64,000 nt of DNA from Kumtagia sp044326205 (lineage in GTDB: Bacteria > Pseudomonadota > Alphaproteobacteria > Rhizobiales > Rhizobiaceae). This document shows, one piece after another, positions 27,021 through 35,993 of the stretch (the stretch's first letter is position 1; every line of letters starts with the position of its first letter). Location: positions 116,676 through 180,675 of the forward strand of contig NZ_JBIRCY010000010.1 of the NCBI RefSeq assembly GCF_044326205.1, written 5' to 3'. Position numbers and translations under genes: made by a program. Below the pieces are notes generated by a model. The model searched no databases. It saw nothing but the letters and a program-made list of their open reading frames with translations, and was not told the origin of the DNA.

Positions 27021-28931
27021 CTAGAAACGCATACTTATATTCAGTAGCTCTGCCCAAAACCTGGTCGCTTTAGATAGGGAACATTTTACCTGGTTCGTAA
27101 TGCGGCAGGCCGATGCAATTCTATATGTACGATCTGGATCGGTGGCTAGCGACTGTAGAGCGCTCAACCACTCATCTTCGGTGTTGCCCACCAGCAAGCC
27201 ATCAATTCCATGATCAACTATCCCTCGATACATTTGGGCGTTGGTAAAGATTCCGGCGGCTCCCAGCGAGCTTGCGTCACAAAACTTTACCCGGGACTTT
27301 CCTCTATTATAGGCATTGTCAAGCAACGGAGCCACCATTATATGGCAGGGCCGATTTTTGGCAAATTCCTTATATTCATCCCATGGCAGAGGGTCCATTA
27401 CATTTACACGATCAAGCCCACGCGCCATTTGCCGGATTGCTTTATGACCGAATAAATCAAACTCGACGCCGGGGTTTGCTTCACTGAATTTTCTTATCAT
27501 AGGAATGAGGAATTCCAGATCGCGATAGTGAGTACTCGACCCATGATACCCTATGCGCAGTGTGCTGCCGTCCAAATGGTGGTTAAGTGATTCACTCTGA
27601 CGTATCGAAGGTGGTTCGAGTAAATGCGTCTTTGCCGTATTGTAACGTTTTGCCAAGATCGGCGATGAAACGATTACCATATCGGAAATATAAAACATGT
27701 ACTGAAAATCACAAGAAGTTACATCAATCAAACGGCGCCTATATGTGGCCGGCAACTCGATGGTATCCACGGCGGCTGGAATGTCATCATCAAATAGATA
27801 AACGATTTCTGCGTGACCCTTGCACTTAACCAGTTCGTCCATCCAGATTGCGGAAATGTATCGTACAACAATCACCATATCCGTATCGTGAAAAAGACCG
27901 GCGTCTGGAGGTTGCAAAGTGGTATCCGCTACAACGAGCTCACACAGTCCCGATGAACACAATTGAGCAAGGGGGGCTGTCACATAGATTTCGTCAGTGG
28001 GTAGCGGACGAGGCCGTAGCAATAAAATTCGATACTTGGTGCGTGAGTAATTTGCTCGCTTGTCGCTCAAGGACGTAACGGCAATCGGCTGACGGAACGC
28101 CGCCGGTGCGTCCTTGAAGAAAGTCCTGGAATTTCTGACGGAAGCTTTTCGCTTTTTATCTCCTTCAGTAGGAGCATATGTATCTGAGCGTATCTCGATG
28201 TTTAATATGTCAGCGTCATCTATTTCGATCGGAACACTGTTTTGACCAGAGCGTGCATGGCAGCGCCATCCATCATCTTCCACCGTTATCTGGATGGGCA
28301 CTGCATTACGAATGGTGTCTCCGGAACTAAGGCTGATGTCGCAGTGCTTTTGTGATCGGAGCGCCTCGCGGAATAGTTCGAATCCGGGCGATCTCCAGCG
28401 CCAAAGAGGCAAACGGATAAAGGCGCCATCGTGGGCCAAGACTTCGAGGACAAGAAGCGATTCTCGGGTCTTAATGCGACCTCGGTGAACATGCGAAAAA
28501 GGTGTAGGCAGGAAGTCGATTGCGTCCTGTGCTGGTCGGCCATTTATATATATCTGATAGTCGATTGGGCATTTCACATCGAGTTCAATGCAATTGGTGA
28601 CATAGCCGTCACGCTTGATCACATCGCATTGAAGCGAGCGATTTTCGACGTAAAGCGGAACGGCGTTGACTGTGCCGCAATACACTTGGTCATCGCCGGT
28701 CCGAAGCCATGCATGAACGGCCGCATGCGATTCCGACGTAATTGGAACGTCCCATGTGCCATCGCTCAGGACGTTGCAGTAGGAAACCAGCCGACCGAAT
28801 GACCAGAGTTCTAGCGTAAGTGGACGCAGATGATCGGACCGAGCAAGTCCCTTTAACCGGTGCCCGTCGGATTCTGTGGGAGCGAGTGCAAAATAGACAC
28901 TCGGGCAATGTGGTTCGGGACGACTCAGCAT
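27021..28931 (-). CDS. Glycosyltransferase-like protein with large N-terminal domain
   Basis: 636 residues from ATG 28931, chosen for the AGGGGAG sequence at 28941-28947; the frame continues upstream without such a site. The C-terminal 330 residues read as a GT-B protein: YRILLLRPRPLPTDEIYV, EIVYLFDDDIPAAVD, LRIGYHGSSTHYRDLEFL, GVEFDLFGHKAIRQMA, and VKFCDASSLGAAGIFTN in the donor-site position. The first 300 residues are beta-rich and unassigned. Base composition is clearly lower in GC than the flanks, which together with the adjacent transposase remnant points to horizontal acquisition. The product is probably a glycan-assembly enzyme. Confidence 0.75.
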   Translation of the reverse strand: MLSRPEPHCPSVYFALAPTESDGHRLKGLARSDHLRPLTLELWSFGRLVSYCNVLSDGTWDVPITSESHAAVHAWLRTGDDQVYCGTVNAVPLYVENRSLQCDVIKRDGYVTNCIELDVKCPIDYQIYINGRPAQDAIDFLPTPFSHVHRGRIKTRESLLVLEVLAHDGAFIRLPLWRWRSPGFELFREALRSQKHCDISLSSGDTIRNAVPIQITVEDDGWRCHARSGQNSVPIEIDDADILNIEIRSDTYAPTEGDKKRKASVRNSRTFFKDAPAAFRQPIAVTSLSDKRANYSRTKYRILLLRPRPLPTDEIYVTAPLAQLCSSGLCELVVADTTLQPPDAGLFHDTDMVIVVRYISAIWMDELVKCKGHAEIVYLFDDDIPAAVDTIELPATYRRRLIDVTSCDFQYMFYISDMVIVSSPILAKRYNTAKTHLLEPPSIRQSESLNHHLDGSTLRIGYHGSSTHYRDLEFLIPMIRKFSEANPGVEFDLFGHKAIRQMARGLDRVNVMDPLPWDEYKEFAKNRPCHIMVAPLLDNAYNRGKSRVKFCDASSLGAAGIFTNAQMYRGIVDHGIDGLLVGNTEDEWLSALQSLATDPDRTYRIASACRITNQVKCSLSKATRFWAELLNISMRF

Positions 28932-29406
28932 GTGCTCAATCTCCCCTAAAATAACGAGGACGGGAAGGCGCGAATACGCCTTCGCAGAACCGGAGGAAGT
29001 GCCGCTGGCGAGATAGGGAAAAGGTACATGCAGGAGCCAAAGTGGGGCGCCCAACCGGCATCGTTGCGAAGCTTTCGCCGGTCGCCGTCAATCGATGCCT
29101 TTGGCCGGGATTCCACTGGACCTGGTTCGCGAAGCAATGAAGGGAGTGACACGCTGGCCTCGCCCTCCAGCACGATGTTTGGGCCTGCTCTTCGAGCGAA
29201 CTTGCGTCAGTACAGACCCCGGATGGTCTGCCTCCAGTTGGCGGAGACGTTCATGATCGCCATCAGCACCAGAACCCTAAAAGCCGGGGGATGAGGTGGC
29301 CTGCTCTATTTTGCGATACATCCTGGTACGCGAAGCACCTTGGCTCCCGACCCACCTTGTCGTAGCCTCTCGCTTCACAACGCAAGTGGATGCGGGGGCA
29401 TTTGAG
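28932..29406. other. 475-bp intergenic region without a supported gene
   Basis: This divergent spacer lies between the glycosyltransferase (minus) and the M23 peptidase gene (plus). Short frames exist on both strands, for example 28946-29173 minus, but none has a ribosome-binding site or recognisable product. A short plus-strand segment near 29208-29294 translates as QYRPRMVCLQLAETFMIA and could be decayed coding sequence. Only the Shine-Dalgarno sequence at 28941-28947 is assigned. Confidence 0.5.
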
Positions 29407-30582
29407 ATGCGGGTTCCAATCTGGATTCTTTTGGCCCTCCTTATCCTGCCGACGGGGTTCTCGTTCAATGCGCTCGCCGGCAGCGCCGATCCCAAGCTCA
29501 CTCCTCTCGTCGCGGAGATCATCGCTTCCCCACACATGGTTCCTGGCTCGGACGGCGCGCGTCACCTGGTCTACGAACTGGCGGTGAACAACGTCACCGG
29601 CGGGGACGTTCGTTTCGAGAAGCTCAAGGTCATTGATCCTGACAGCGGAACGACGCTTGCCGAGCTTGGTCCGGACGACTTGGCCAAACGTGTCACGCCG
29701 GGTGCGAACCGCAGCAACGAAACGCGCGAACTGACAGCCTATCAGTTTGCGGTAATCTTCCTGCATGTCACCCTGGCGGAGGGCGCGACTGTTCCTGCTC
29801 GGATCACTCACGAGATCACTGCGCATTTCGCAGTCATCGATGCGGACATGACCCTGACGGTCGGCGAGAGTCCTGTTACGTCCACACCACCCGTCGTGCT
29901 CGGACCGCCTTTGCGCGGCAACGGCTATGTCGCGGCTGACGGCTGCTGCGATTCCATCCGTCATGTCCGCGCGCTGCTGCCGCTCGATGGCAAATTTTAT
30001 CTCGCCCAGCGCTTCGCCGTTGATTGGGAGCAGATCGACGAAAAAAACACCCTGGTCGCGGGCGACCTCAAGGTGCCGGCGAACTACCACATCTACGGCA
30101 AGCCGATCCTCGCGGTTGCGGACGGCACGGTGGTTGGGACTCGCAATGACCTACAGGACCAGGTGCCGGGAGCGTTGCCCGCAAACCTGCCGCTCGACGA
30201 GGCGGATGGCAATTTCGTCGTTCTCGACATCGGTTCCGGCCTGTTTGTCAACTACGCCCACATGCGGCCAGGCAGCGTGAAGGTTAAGCTCGGCGACAAG
30301 GTGCGGCGCGGGGATCAACTGGGTGAGGTCGGCAACACCGGCAACAGCCAGGCGCCACATCTGCACCTGCATGTCATGGATAGTGCTTCTCCGCTCGCTT
30401 CGAACGGCCTGCCTTACGTCTTCGACAGCTTCGCCATCGCGGCGGTAGACGAGGCCGGCACCGAAGATTTCGACAAGGCGGAGGCGACCGGCTCGTCCCT
30501 TACGCTAACCCGACGCGTGCCGCCGCAGAAACTTGAAAACGTCCTGCCACTTGATCTCTCGGTCGTGGACTGGCCACAATGA
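29407..30582 (+). CDS. M23-family metallopeptidase, secreted
   Basis: 391 residues from ATG 29407, chosen because it gives a signal peptide (MRVPIWILLALLILPTGFS...ALAGSA). The C-terminal half is a lysostaphin-type domain: VADGTVVGTRNDLQDQVPG, NFVVLDIGSGLFVNYAHMRP and APHLHLHVMDSAS with the HxH metal ligands. The first ligand region reads QRFAVDW, with aspartate but arginine where many family members have histidine, a variant also found in related proteins. It should act in the periplasm on peptidoglycan or another peptide. It lies 60 bases ahead of two AmpH-like hydrolases on the same strand, a plausible wall-remodelling operon. Confidence 0.85.
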   Translation: MRVPIWILLALLILPTGFSFNALAGSADPKLTPLVAEIIASPHMVPGSDGARHLVYELAVNNVTGGDVRFEKLKVIDPDSGTTLAELGPDDLAKRVTPGANRSNETRELTAYQFAVIFLHVTLAEGATVPARITHEITAHFAVIDADMTLTVGESPVTSTPPVVLGPPLRGNGYVAADGCCDSIRHVRALLPLDGKFYLAQRFAVDWEQIDEKNTLVAGDLKVPANYHIYGKPILAVADGTVVGTRNDLQDQVPGALPANLPLDEADGNFVVLDIGSGLFVNYAHMRPGSVKVKLGDKVRRGDQLGEVGNTGNSQAPHLHLHVMDSASPLASNGLPYVFDSFAIAAVDEAGTEDFDKAEATGSSLTLTRRVPPQKLENVLPLDLSVVDWPQ

Positions 30583-30642
30583 CCGCCTTGCAAAGGGCGA
30601 CGGACAGCCCGCTTTGATTTCCAGATGCCGAGGTCGATGCCG

Positions 30643-31791
30643 ATGACCACAACCCGCACGATATCTTTGCGCCTTTTCCTGGCCGCTGCCGCCCTTGTCT
30701 TCGCAAGCCCTGGAGCCGCCGACCCGCTGCTTGATGAATCGGTCGAATTCACCGGTACGTTCGCTTTCATCAGTTCGGGCGCGCCGGGTCTCGTGATCGC
30801 CGCCGTCCGCAACGGAGAGACCGCGTTCGCCGGTTTCGGCGAAACCGCTCGCGGGTCCGGCGTCGCGCCGAACGCCGACACGATGATGCGGGTCGCATCC
30901 ATCTCCAAGGCCTTTTGCGGAGACGTTCTCGCCAGCCTGCTGGTGAAGGGAGAAATCGGTCTGGCGGACCCGATCCAGAGGCATCTGCCCGACGGGTTCG
31001 TTGTCTCTGAGAAAGACGGACGAACCCTGCGTATCATCGACCTCGCGACGCAGACCTCGGGCCTGCCGCGCGAGATGGCGCAGGCCGGTGGAACACCCAA
31101 CGATCCCTATGCCGGTCATACCCAGCAGGCGATGATCGCGGCGATGAAGGATTCGCCGTTTCTTTTTCCTCCGGGAACTGGCGCGCTCTATTCGAACCTC
31201 GGCTTCGACCTCCTCGGGCTGGCGATAGGCGGAGCGGCCGGCAAGCCCTACGCCGCCGTGCTGGAGGAGCGCGTGTTGCGGCCGCGGGGCATGAAGGACA
31301 CGGTCTTCAATCCGAGGCCGGGTGACGAAAGCCGGTTGATGCAGGGCCACAACTTCGACGGCGCACCGCTTCCCTTCGTGCCGACTCCGGTGACGATGGA
31401 ATGTGCCTCGGGACTCTACACGACGCCCAACGACATGCTGAGGTGGATCAGTTGGCATTTGGCGCAAGGCGGCGCCGAGGATGATGCGCGTCGCCTCATC
31501 GACCATGCCAGCCTGGTCCGGCGCGACGGGCTCTCGCCGGTGCTGGGCCTCGACGACGGCGGTGCGCCGATGGATGCGATGGGCCTCGGCTGGGTCGTCG
31601 TCGAGGCTGACGGCAACCGTCCCCTGGTGCTCCACAAATCCGGCGGGCGGCAAGGCATGTTCACCTATGTCGCCATCGCGCCGACACGGGGGGTGGGTGT
31701 CTTCGTAGCGATCAACCAGTTCAGCGCCTCGGGCTTTGAAGCAATGGTCCATGCGGCAAACGAGTTGATCTATCAGCTTGCGCCCCGCTAA
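30643..31791 (+). CDS. AmpH-like serine hydrolase (beta-lactamase family, class C fold)
   Basis: 382 residues from ATG 30643, 9 bases after a GAGG site; ATG 30637 and 30625 are also in frame. A signal peptide is evident (ISLRLFLAAAALVFASPGAA). The active-site triad is visible: SISK (SxxK) in MRVASISKAFCGDV, YSN in GALYSNLGFDLLGL, and HKSGG in place of KTG. AmpH-type proteins are D-alanyl-D-alanine carboxypeptidases/endopeptidases in the periplasm rather than resistance enzymes. It is followed 40 bases later by a paralogue sharing the motif order SGAPGLVIAAVR and TFAFAGFGE-like blocks, so the pair is a tandem duplication. Confidence 0.85.
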   Translation: MTTTRTISLRLFLAAAALVFASPGAADPLLDESVEFTGTFAFISSGAPGLVIAAVRNGETAFAGFGETARGSGVAPNADTMMRVASISKAFCGDVLASLLVKGEIGLADPIQRHLPDGFVVSEKDGRTLRIIDLATQTSGLPREMAQAGGTPNDPYAGHTQQAMIAAMKDSPFLFPPGTGALYSNLGFDLLGLAIGGAAGKPYAAVLEERVLRPRGMKDTVFNPRPGDESRLMQGHNFDGAPLPFVPTPVTMECASGLYTTPNDMLRWISWHLAQGGAEDDARRLIDHASLVRRDGLSPVLGLDDGGAPMDAMGLGWVVVEADGNRPLVLHKSGGRQGMFTYVAIAPTRGVGVFVAINQFSASGFEAMVHAANELIYQLAPR

Positions 31792-31831
31792 CAGCACCTA
31801 AGCTTCCGAAACCAGATTCAGGGATATTCCA

Positions 31832-32986
31832 ATGACAGGTCAATACTGCAGGCGGCTCCTCTTTTCCTTGATGGCCGCTTGCGCCATTGCGACGCCTCAT
31901 GTGGCCGCCGCAGAGGATCGTCTTCTTGAGGAAGCCGTCGGTTTCGCCGGCGGCATAGCCTTCCTGGGCTCCGGCGCTCCGGGTCTCGTCATCGCCGCGG
32001 TTCGCGACGGCGAGACCGCTTTCGCCGGCTTCGGCGAGATCCGAAAGGGATCGGGGCAGACGCCTGACGAACACACGCTGATGCGGATCGCTTCTATCTC
32101 CAAGACCTTCTGCGGCGACCTGATGGGTTCGATGATTGTGGACGGGACCGTCGGCGCTGCCGATCCTCTCGCCAAGCATCTCGGCCAGGGCTGGACCGTG
32201 CCGGAGCGCGAGGGGCGGACGCTCCGGCTCGTCGATCTGGTGACGCAGGCCTCCGGCCTGCCCCGCGAGGTGCCTAACCAGACCGGGGGCACGGCGGAAA
32301 ATCCCTTCGCAGGCAACACATTCGAGCTCAGCCGCGCCGAGTTTGCGAAAGCCGATCCTTATCTGTTTCCCCCGGGCACCGGCGCCTTCTATTCGAATTG
32401 GGGCTACGACCTGCTTGGTCTTGCGCTCTCCAATGCCGGGGGCAAGGCTTATGGCGATCTGCTGGCCGAGCGGGTGCTCAAGCCGCGTGGCCTGACGGAT
32501 ACGAGGCTCAACCTGGCGGAGGGCGATGCTGCTCGCACCATGCAGGGCCATTTCTTCGACGGCACGCCGATGCCGCTGGCGCCCTCGCCGGAAACCATCG
32601 GATGCGCGGGTGGGCTCTACTCCTCCGCCGCCGACATGATGAAGTTCATGGCCTGGCATCTCGGCAAGGATGCGGCCGGCGACGCCGAGCGCACGATCGA
32701 CCACGCCGGCTGGCTATGGCGCGACGGCCTCTCGCCGGTCAGCGGCATCGACGATGCGGGGCCGATGGGAATGATGACGCTTGGCTGGGTCGGCGTGCTG
32801 CCCGACAAGGACAAGCCCTTGATGCTCAACAAGACCGGCGGCCTGCAGGGGCAGTTCAGCTATGTGGTAATGGCGCCGACGCGCGGCGTCGGTGTGTTCG
32901 TTTCGATCAACCAGTTCAGCGTTGCCGGATTCAACGGAATGGTAGCGGCAGCGAATGATCTGGTCGCCGCTCTCGCGCCAAGATGA
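31832..32986 (+). CDS. AmpH-like serine hydrolase, paralogue of the preceding gene
   Basis: 384 residues. The N-terminus is a signal peptide (RRLLFSLMAACAIATPHVAAA). The motifs are MRIASISKTFCGDL (SxxK), GAFYSNWGYDLLGL (YxN) and MLNKTGGLQGQF (KTG), so this copy keeps the canonical KTG where the upstream copy has HKSGG. SGAPGLVIAAVRDGETAFAG is nearly the same as in the upstream gene. Both are likely periplasmic penicillin-binding-type hydrolases. It is convergent with the outer-membrane transporter gene, 36 bases away. Confidence 0.87.
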   Translation: MTGQYCRRLLFSLMAACAIATPHVAAAEDRLLEEAVGFAGGIAFLGSGAPGLVIAAVRDGETAFAGFGEIRKGSGQTPDEHTLMRIASISKTFCGDLMGSMIVDGTVGAADPLAKHLGQGWTVPEREGRTLRLVDLVTQASGLPREVPNQTGGTAENPFAGNTFELSRAEFAKADPYLFPPGTGAFYSNWGYDLLGLALSNAGGKAYGDLLAERVLKPRGLTDTRLNLAEGDAARTMQGHFFDGTPMPLAPSPETIGCAGGLYSSAADMMKFMAWHLGKDAAGDAERTIDHAGWLWRDGLSPVSGIDDAGPMGMMTLGWVGVLPDKDKPLMLNKTGGLQGQFSYVVMAPTRGVGVFVSINQFSVAGFNGMVAAANDLVAALAPR

Positions 32987-33022
32987 ATCCGCATTTTTGC
33001 GCGAGACAGCTCGCCATGCGAC

Positions 33023-34732
33023 TCAGTACGCACTGACGAGCTGGAACAGGAATCGTGTGCCGGTGTCAGTCAGGTCCTGGCTGTCCCTGAATGGTATCGC
33101 AACAAGCGCTCTTGCGTTTAGGTGTTCGCCGAACACGGCTCTTGCGCCAAGGCCGGCAGATCCGAGCTCAGCCTCGGTGTAGTCCACGCCGGTATCGTGG
33201 TTCCAGATCGAACCGTAGTCCACAAACGCAAACATGTTCAGATTCGAGATGGGCAAATCTTCCGGGAGTTCGATGTCGCGCCCCAATTCGAGCGAGGCTG
33301 CTATCCCGCTGTCGCCGGAAGCCGCGGAGCCATCGAAAGCCAGTCCATAGGGATCGCCGCCAAGCACGAGCTGCACCGACGAAGGAAGCGCAGTCGGCGC
33401 ATATTGGGCGGCCACGCGAAGACGAGCGACCGCCAGTGAAGCGATCTCCTTGCTGAGATCGAGGTCGGCGCGGAAATATCTGTAGTCGTCCGGAACACCA
33501 AGGCGGGGTGCGAGGGGGTCGGATCTGCTGCTGGCGCCAAGGCCGTCGAGACCCTGCCCGAAGGTGCCCGTCAACGTGACAGCGCCGTTCTCCAACTCGC
33601 CAGTATATCGAAGCGACGCAGCCAGCCACCGGAGGTCCTCGGCCGTCTGCCTCTCGCCACCGGCATCAAGCGCGTTGTCCTTCAAGTTCAGTTCCAGGCG
33701 GCCAAACACGCTATGGTCGATTGTCCGCAGCAGCGGATACTGGGCATAGGCCGAGCCGAACGTCGAGGTTATGTCCAGGTCGAGAGGCGCGAGGTCCGCG
33801 CCCGGCTGGGACGAAACATATCCAAAATTGTATCCCACATGCAGGCCGTCATAACCCAACGGGATGTCCTGCGAACCGAGAACGAACTTCAACTCGTCGG
33901 GACTGTCCGGAATGGTCATTGCAACGATGTTTGCCGCATCGAACAGCCTGAACGTGTCGTTGAGAGTGCCTGTGCCGGTCAGTTCATACGGGCCGACGGC
34001 ATCGCTGCCAAAGTTGTCGATTATTCCATTCGCGCCGGCGCGCTTGAAGCCGATGTCGAGCTTCAGGTCGCCTCCGGCAGAAGGGGTCTTGGGGCGAATG
34101 ACCGTGCCTTCGATGGTGAGGCCGGCGAGATCGCTCATCAGCAGGAGGACACGCTCGACTTCCTTGATGCGGATCGGCCGCATGGCGACGATCCGGTCGA
34201 TATACGGCTTCAGCCGCCGCTCGATGTCGGGAATGTCACTGTTGATGATGACGCGCCGCACATAGGATTCGTAGAGGACGATGACGACGTTGCCCGACGA
34301 AACGTCCTGCTCGGGAACGACAGCCCATGAGAAATATCCCGCCCGCTTGTATATCTCGTCGATACGCTCGGCGATGGCGTAGAGGTCGGCCAGACTTATC
34401 CTGGTGTTCAAGTCCTTGGCCCATGCCCGCTGAAGCTTGGAAACAGGCACCGTCACGGCGCCACGGACGGTCACCGACCTCAAGGTGAAGACCCGTCGTT
34501 TGGCTTGTTCCAGCGGCGCCGCCTCGCGCAAGTCCGACACTGAAAGGTCAACCGTGCCGGGCTTTCTTGGCGCCGTATAGCGACGGATGATCTGGTTCTG
34601 ATCCGAAATCACGGAGTCGACTTGCTCGGGGATCGTCTGGGCAAGGCTTGAACCGATCGTGCATCCTAAAATCGCAAGAACCAGCAATATGCGCCGCATC
34701 AAGTCGGCCCAAGAGGACTGCCCCTTCGTCAT
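33023..34732 (-). CDS. TpsB-type outer-membrane transporter (ShlB/FhaC/HecB family)
   Basis: About 569 residues. An N-terminal signal segment (MRRILLVLAILGCTIGSSLAQ) is followed by POTRA-like domains (FTLRSVTVRGAVTVP, RVLLLMSDLAGLTIEGTVI) and a beta-barrel ending in an aromatic residue (FLFQLVSAY), as outer-membrane barrels do. LVLGGDPYGLAFDGSA and GSAGLGARAVF fit the last strands. TpsB proteins export a large TpsA partner across the outer membrane, but no TpsA gene is in the window. ATG 34699 would start right at the signal peptide and is an alternative. Convergent with the AmpH pair. Confidence 0.85.
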   Translation of the reverse strand: MTKGQSSWADLMRRILLVLAILGCTIGSSLAQTIPEQVDSVISDQNQIIRRYTAPRKPGTVDLSVSDLREAAPLEQAKRRVFTLRSVTVRGAVTVPVSKLQRAWAKDLNTRISLADLYAIAERIDEIYKRAGYFSWAVVPEQDVSSGNVVIVLYESYVRRVIINSDIPDIERRLKPYIDRIVAMRPIRIKEVERVLLLMSDLAGLTIEGTVIRPKTPSAGGDLKLDIGFKRAGANGIIDNFGSDAVGPYELTGTGTLNDTFRLFDAANIVAMTIPDSPDELKFVLGSQDIPLGYDGLHVGYNFGYVSSQPGADLAPLDLDITSTFGSAYAQYPLLRTIDHSVFGRLELNLKDNALDAGGERQTAEDLRWLAASLRYTGELENGAVTLTGTFGQGLDGLGASSRSDPLAPRLGVPDDYRYFRADLDLSKEIASLAVARLRVAAQYAPTALPSSVQLVLGGDPYGLAFDGSAASGDSGIAASLELGRDIELPEDLPISNLNMFAFVDYGSIWNHDTGVDYTEAELGSAGLGARAVFGEHLNARALVAIPFRDSQDLTDTGTRFLFQLVSAY

Positions 34733-34853
34733 CGGCATCAAGCGAACTCGCAGAGCTGGCGTGTTCAGAAATCAGCGGTAGGTTATATCGGAGTGCGGCA
34801 AACTCAATCGGGGTCCCTCACTCTAGGGCAGCATATCAACGTCAAATGCACGC

Positions 34854-35993
34854 TCAACGGCCCATCAGCGCGCAAACCGCTTCGGCCTGTACTTTCCTCA
34901 AGCGATCGAGCAGCGCGCCGTCCGGCGCCGGGATATTCAGCGTAGTGGTGACGGAACGCGTTCCGTCGGCGGTTGACGCTGCCCACTGCGTGTAGCCCGG
35001 GAAGTTGCCGGTGTGGCCGTAAACGACCCCGCAGGGTGTAGTGTACCGGAACAGCCCGAGACCGGACTCGTTCAATCCGGGTCCGGGCGGGCTGGAATCA
35101 CCTGAAACGAACTGCATCTGTTGCACCTGCTGGGCCGGGCCGAAGAACTTCATCCCGAGGTCTGCCCTTATGAACGCGGACAACTCGCTTGGGGTCGACA
35201 CGATGGCGCCAGAAGCCCACGCCCCGCTGGGGCTGAGGAAGCTCGTCACGTCGTTTGGCTCTGATCCGGGCTCGACGACGTAGCCGCGGATGGCCGGCGA
35301 CGGCAACGAGATGTCTGTCGTCGGAAAACTCGTGTGAGTGAGGTTGGCAGGGCCAAACACAATGTCCTGCAGCAGCGCTCCATAGGACTTCTTAGTAACC
35401 GCTTCGGAGATCAGGCCGACAACGATGTTGTCGGTATTCGAGTAGGCGTATTGAGAGCCGGGGGCGAAGTCGAGCGGCTCTTCGCGAACCCAGTCGATGA
35501 TCTGGTTGGGGTGCACGTAGCCACGAGGGTTCGATGCCACATAGTCGGCGATGCCTTTGGAGCGCAAGTAATCAGGCAGTCCGCTGGTATGGTTCAGCGC
35601 CTGGCGAATCGTGACGGCCGACCACGCCGCAGGGAGATTCGGAAGGTGCCGGCCGATGGTGTCGTCGAGGGTGAGTTGGCCCTCTTGGACCAGATGAAGC
35701 GCCACAGCGGCGCTGAATGCCTTGGTGATGCTGGCGATGCGCATGTACTGGTCGGCTTGCGGCGTATCGTCTGACATGACATCCGCCCGACCTGCACTCA
35801 GAACCGTCAAATCTCCATCGCGAAATAGGGTGACGATAGCGCCAGGCGGTCCATCCTCGGCTTCGACAAGTTGCTGCAGGCCACGTTGCACTTGGGCATC
35901 GGCCGTCTCCGACTGCGCCGAGACCATCGACGTTGCCATAAGCGCTATGCATATGGTGCATCCTCGTAGCGTACAAGACGCGAGATCGATCAT
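34854..35993 (-). CDS. Serine hydrolase, beta-lactamase family
   Basis: 379 residues from ATG 35993, chosen because it begins a signal peptide (IDLASCTLRGCTICIALMA). The motifs are MRIASITKAFSAAVAL (SxxK), SQYAYSNTDNIVVGL (YxN) and VVYGHTGNFPGY in the KTG position. It resembles D-aminopeptidase/esterase-like members of the family and is distinct from the AmpH-type pair across the transporter. It probably acts in the periplasm. It is transcribed in the same direction as TpsB, with a gap of about 120 bases. Confidence 0.85.
   Translation of the reverse strand: MIDLASCTLRGCTICIALMATSMVSAQSETADAQVQRGLQQLVEAEDGPPGAIVTLFRDGDLTVLSAGRADVMSDDTPQADQYMRIASITKAFSAAVALHLVQEGQLTLDDTIGRHLPNLPAAWSAVTIRQALNHTSGLPDYLRSKGIADYVASNPRGYVHPNQIIDWVREEPLDFAPGSQYAYSNTDNIVVGLISEAVTKKSYGALLQDIVFGPANLTHTSFPTTDISLPSPAIRGYVVEPGSEPNDVTSFLSPSGAWASGAIVSTPSELSAFIRADLGMKFFGPAQQVQQMQFVSGDSSPPGPGLNESGLGLFRYTTPCGVVYGHTGNFPGYTQWAASTADGTRSVTTTLNIPAPDGALLDRLRKVQAEAVCALMGR

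Noticed and set aside
30643..32986. The AmpH-like pair as beta-lactam resistance genes
   Set aside because: Motifs fit penicillin-binding/AmpH-type hydrolases and no ampR-type regulator is adjacent.
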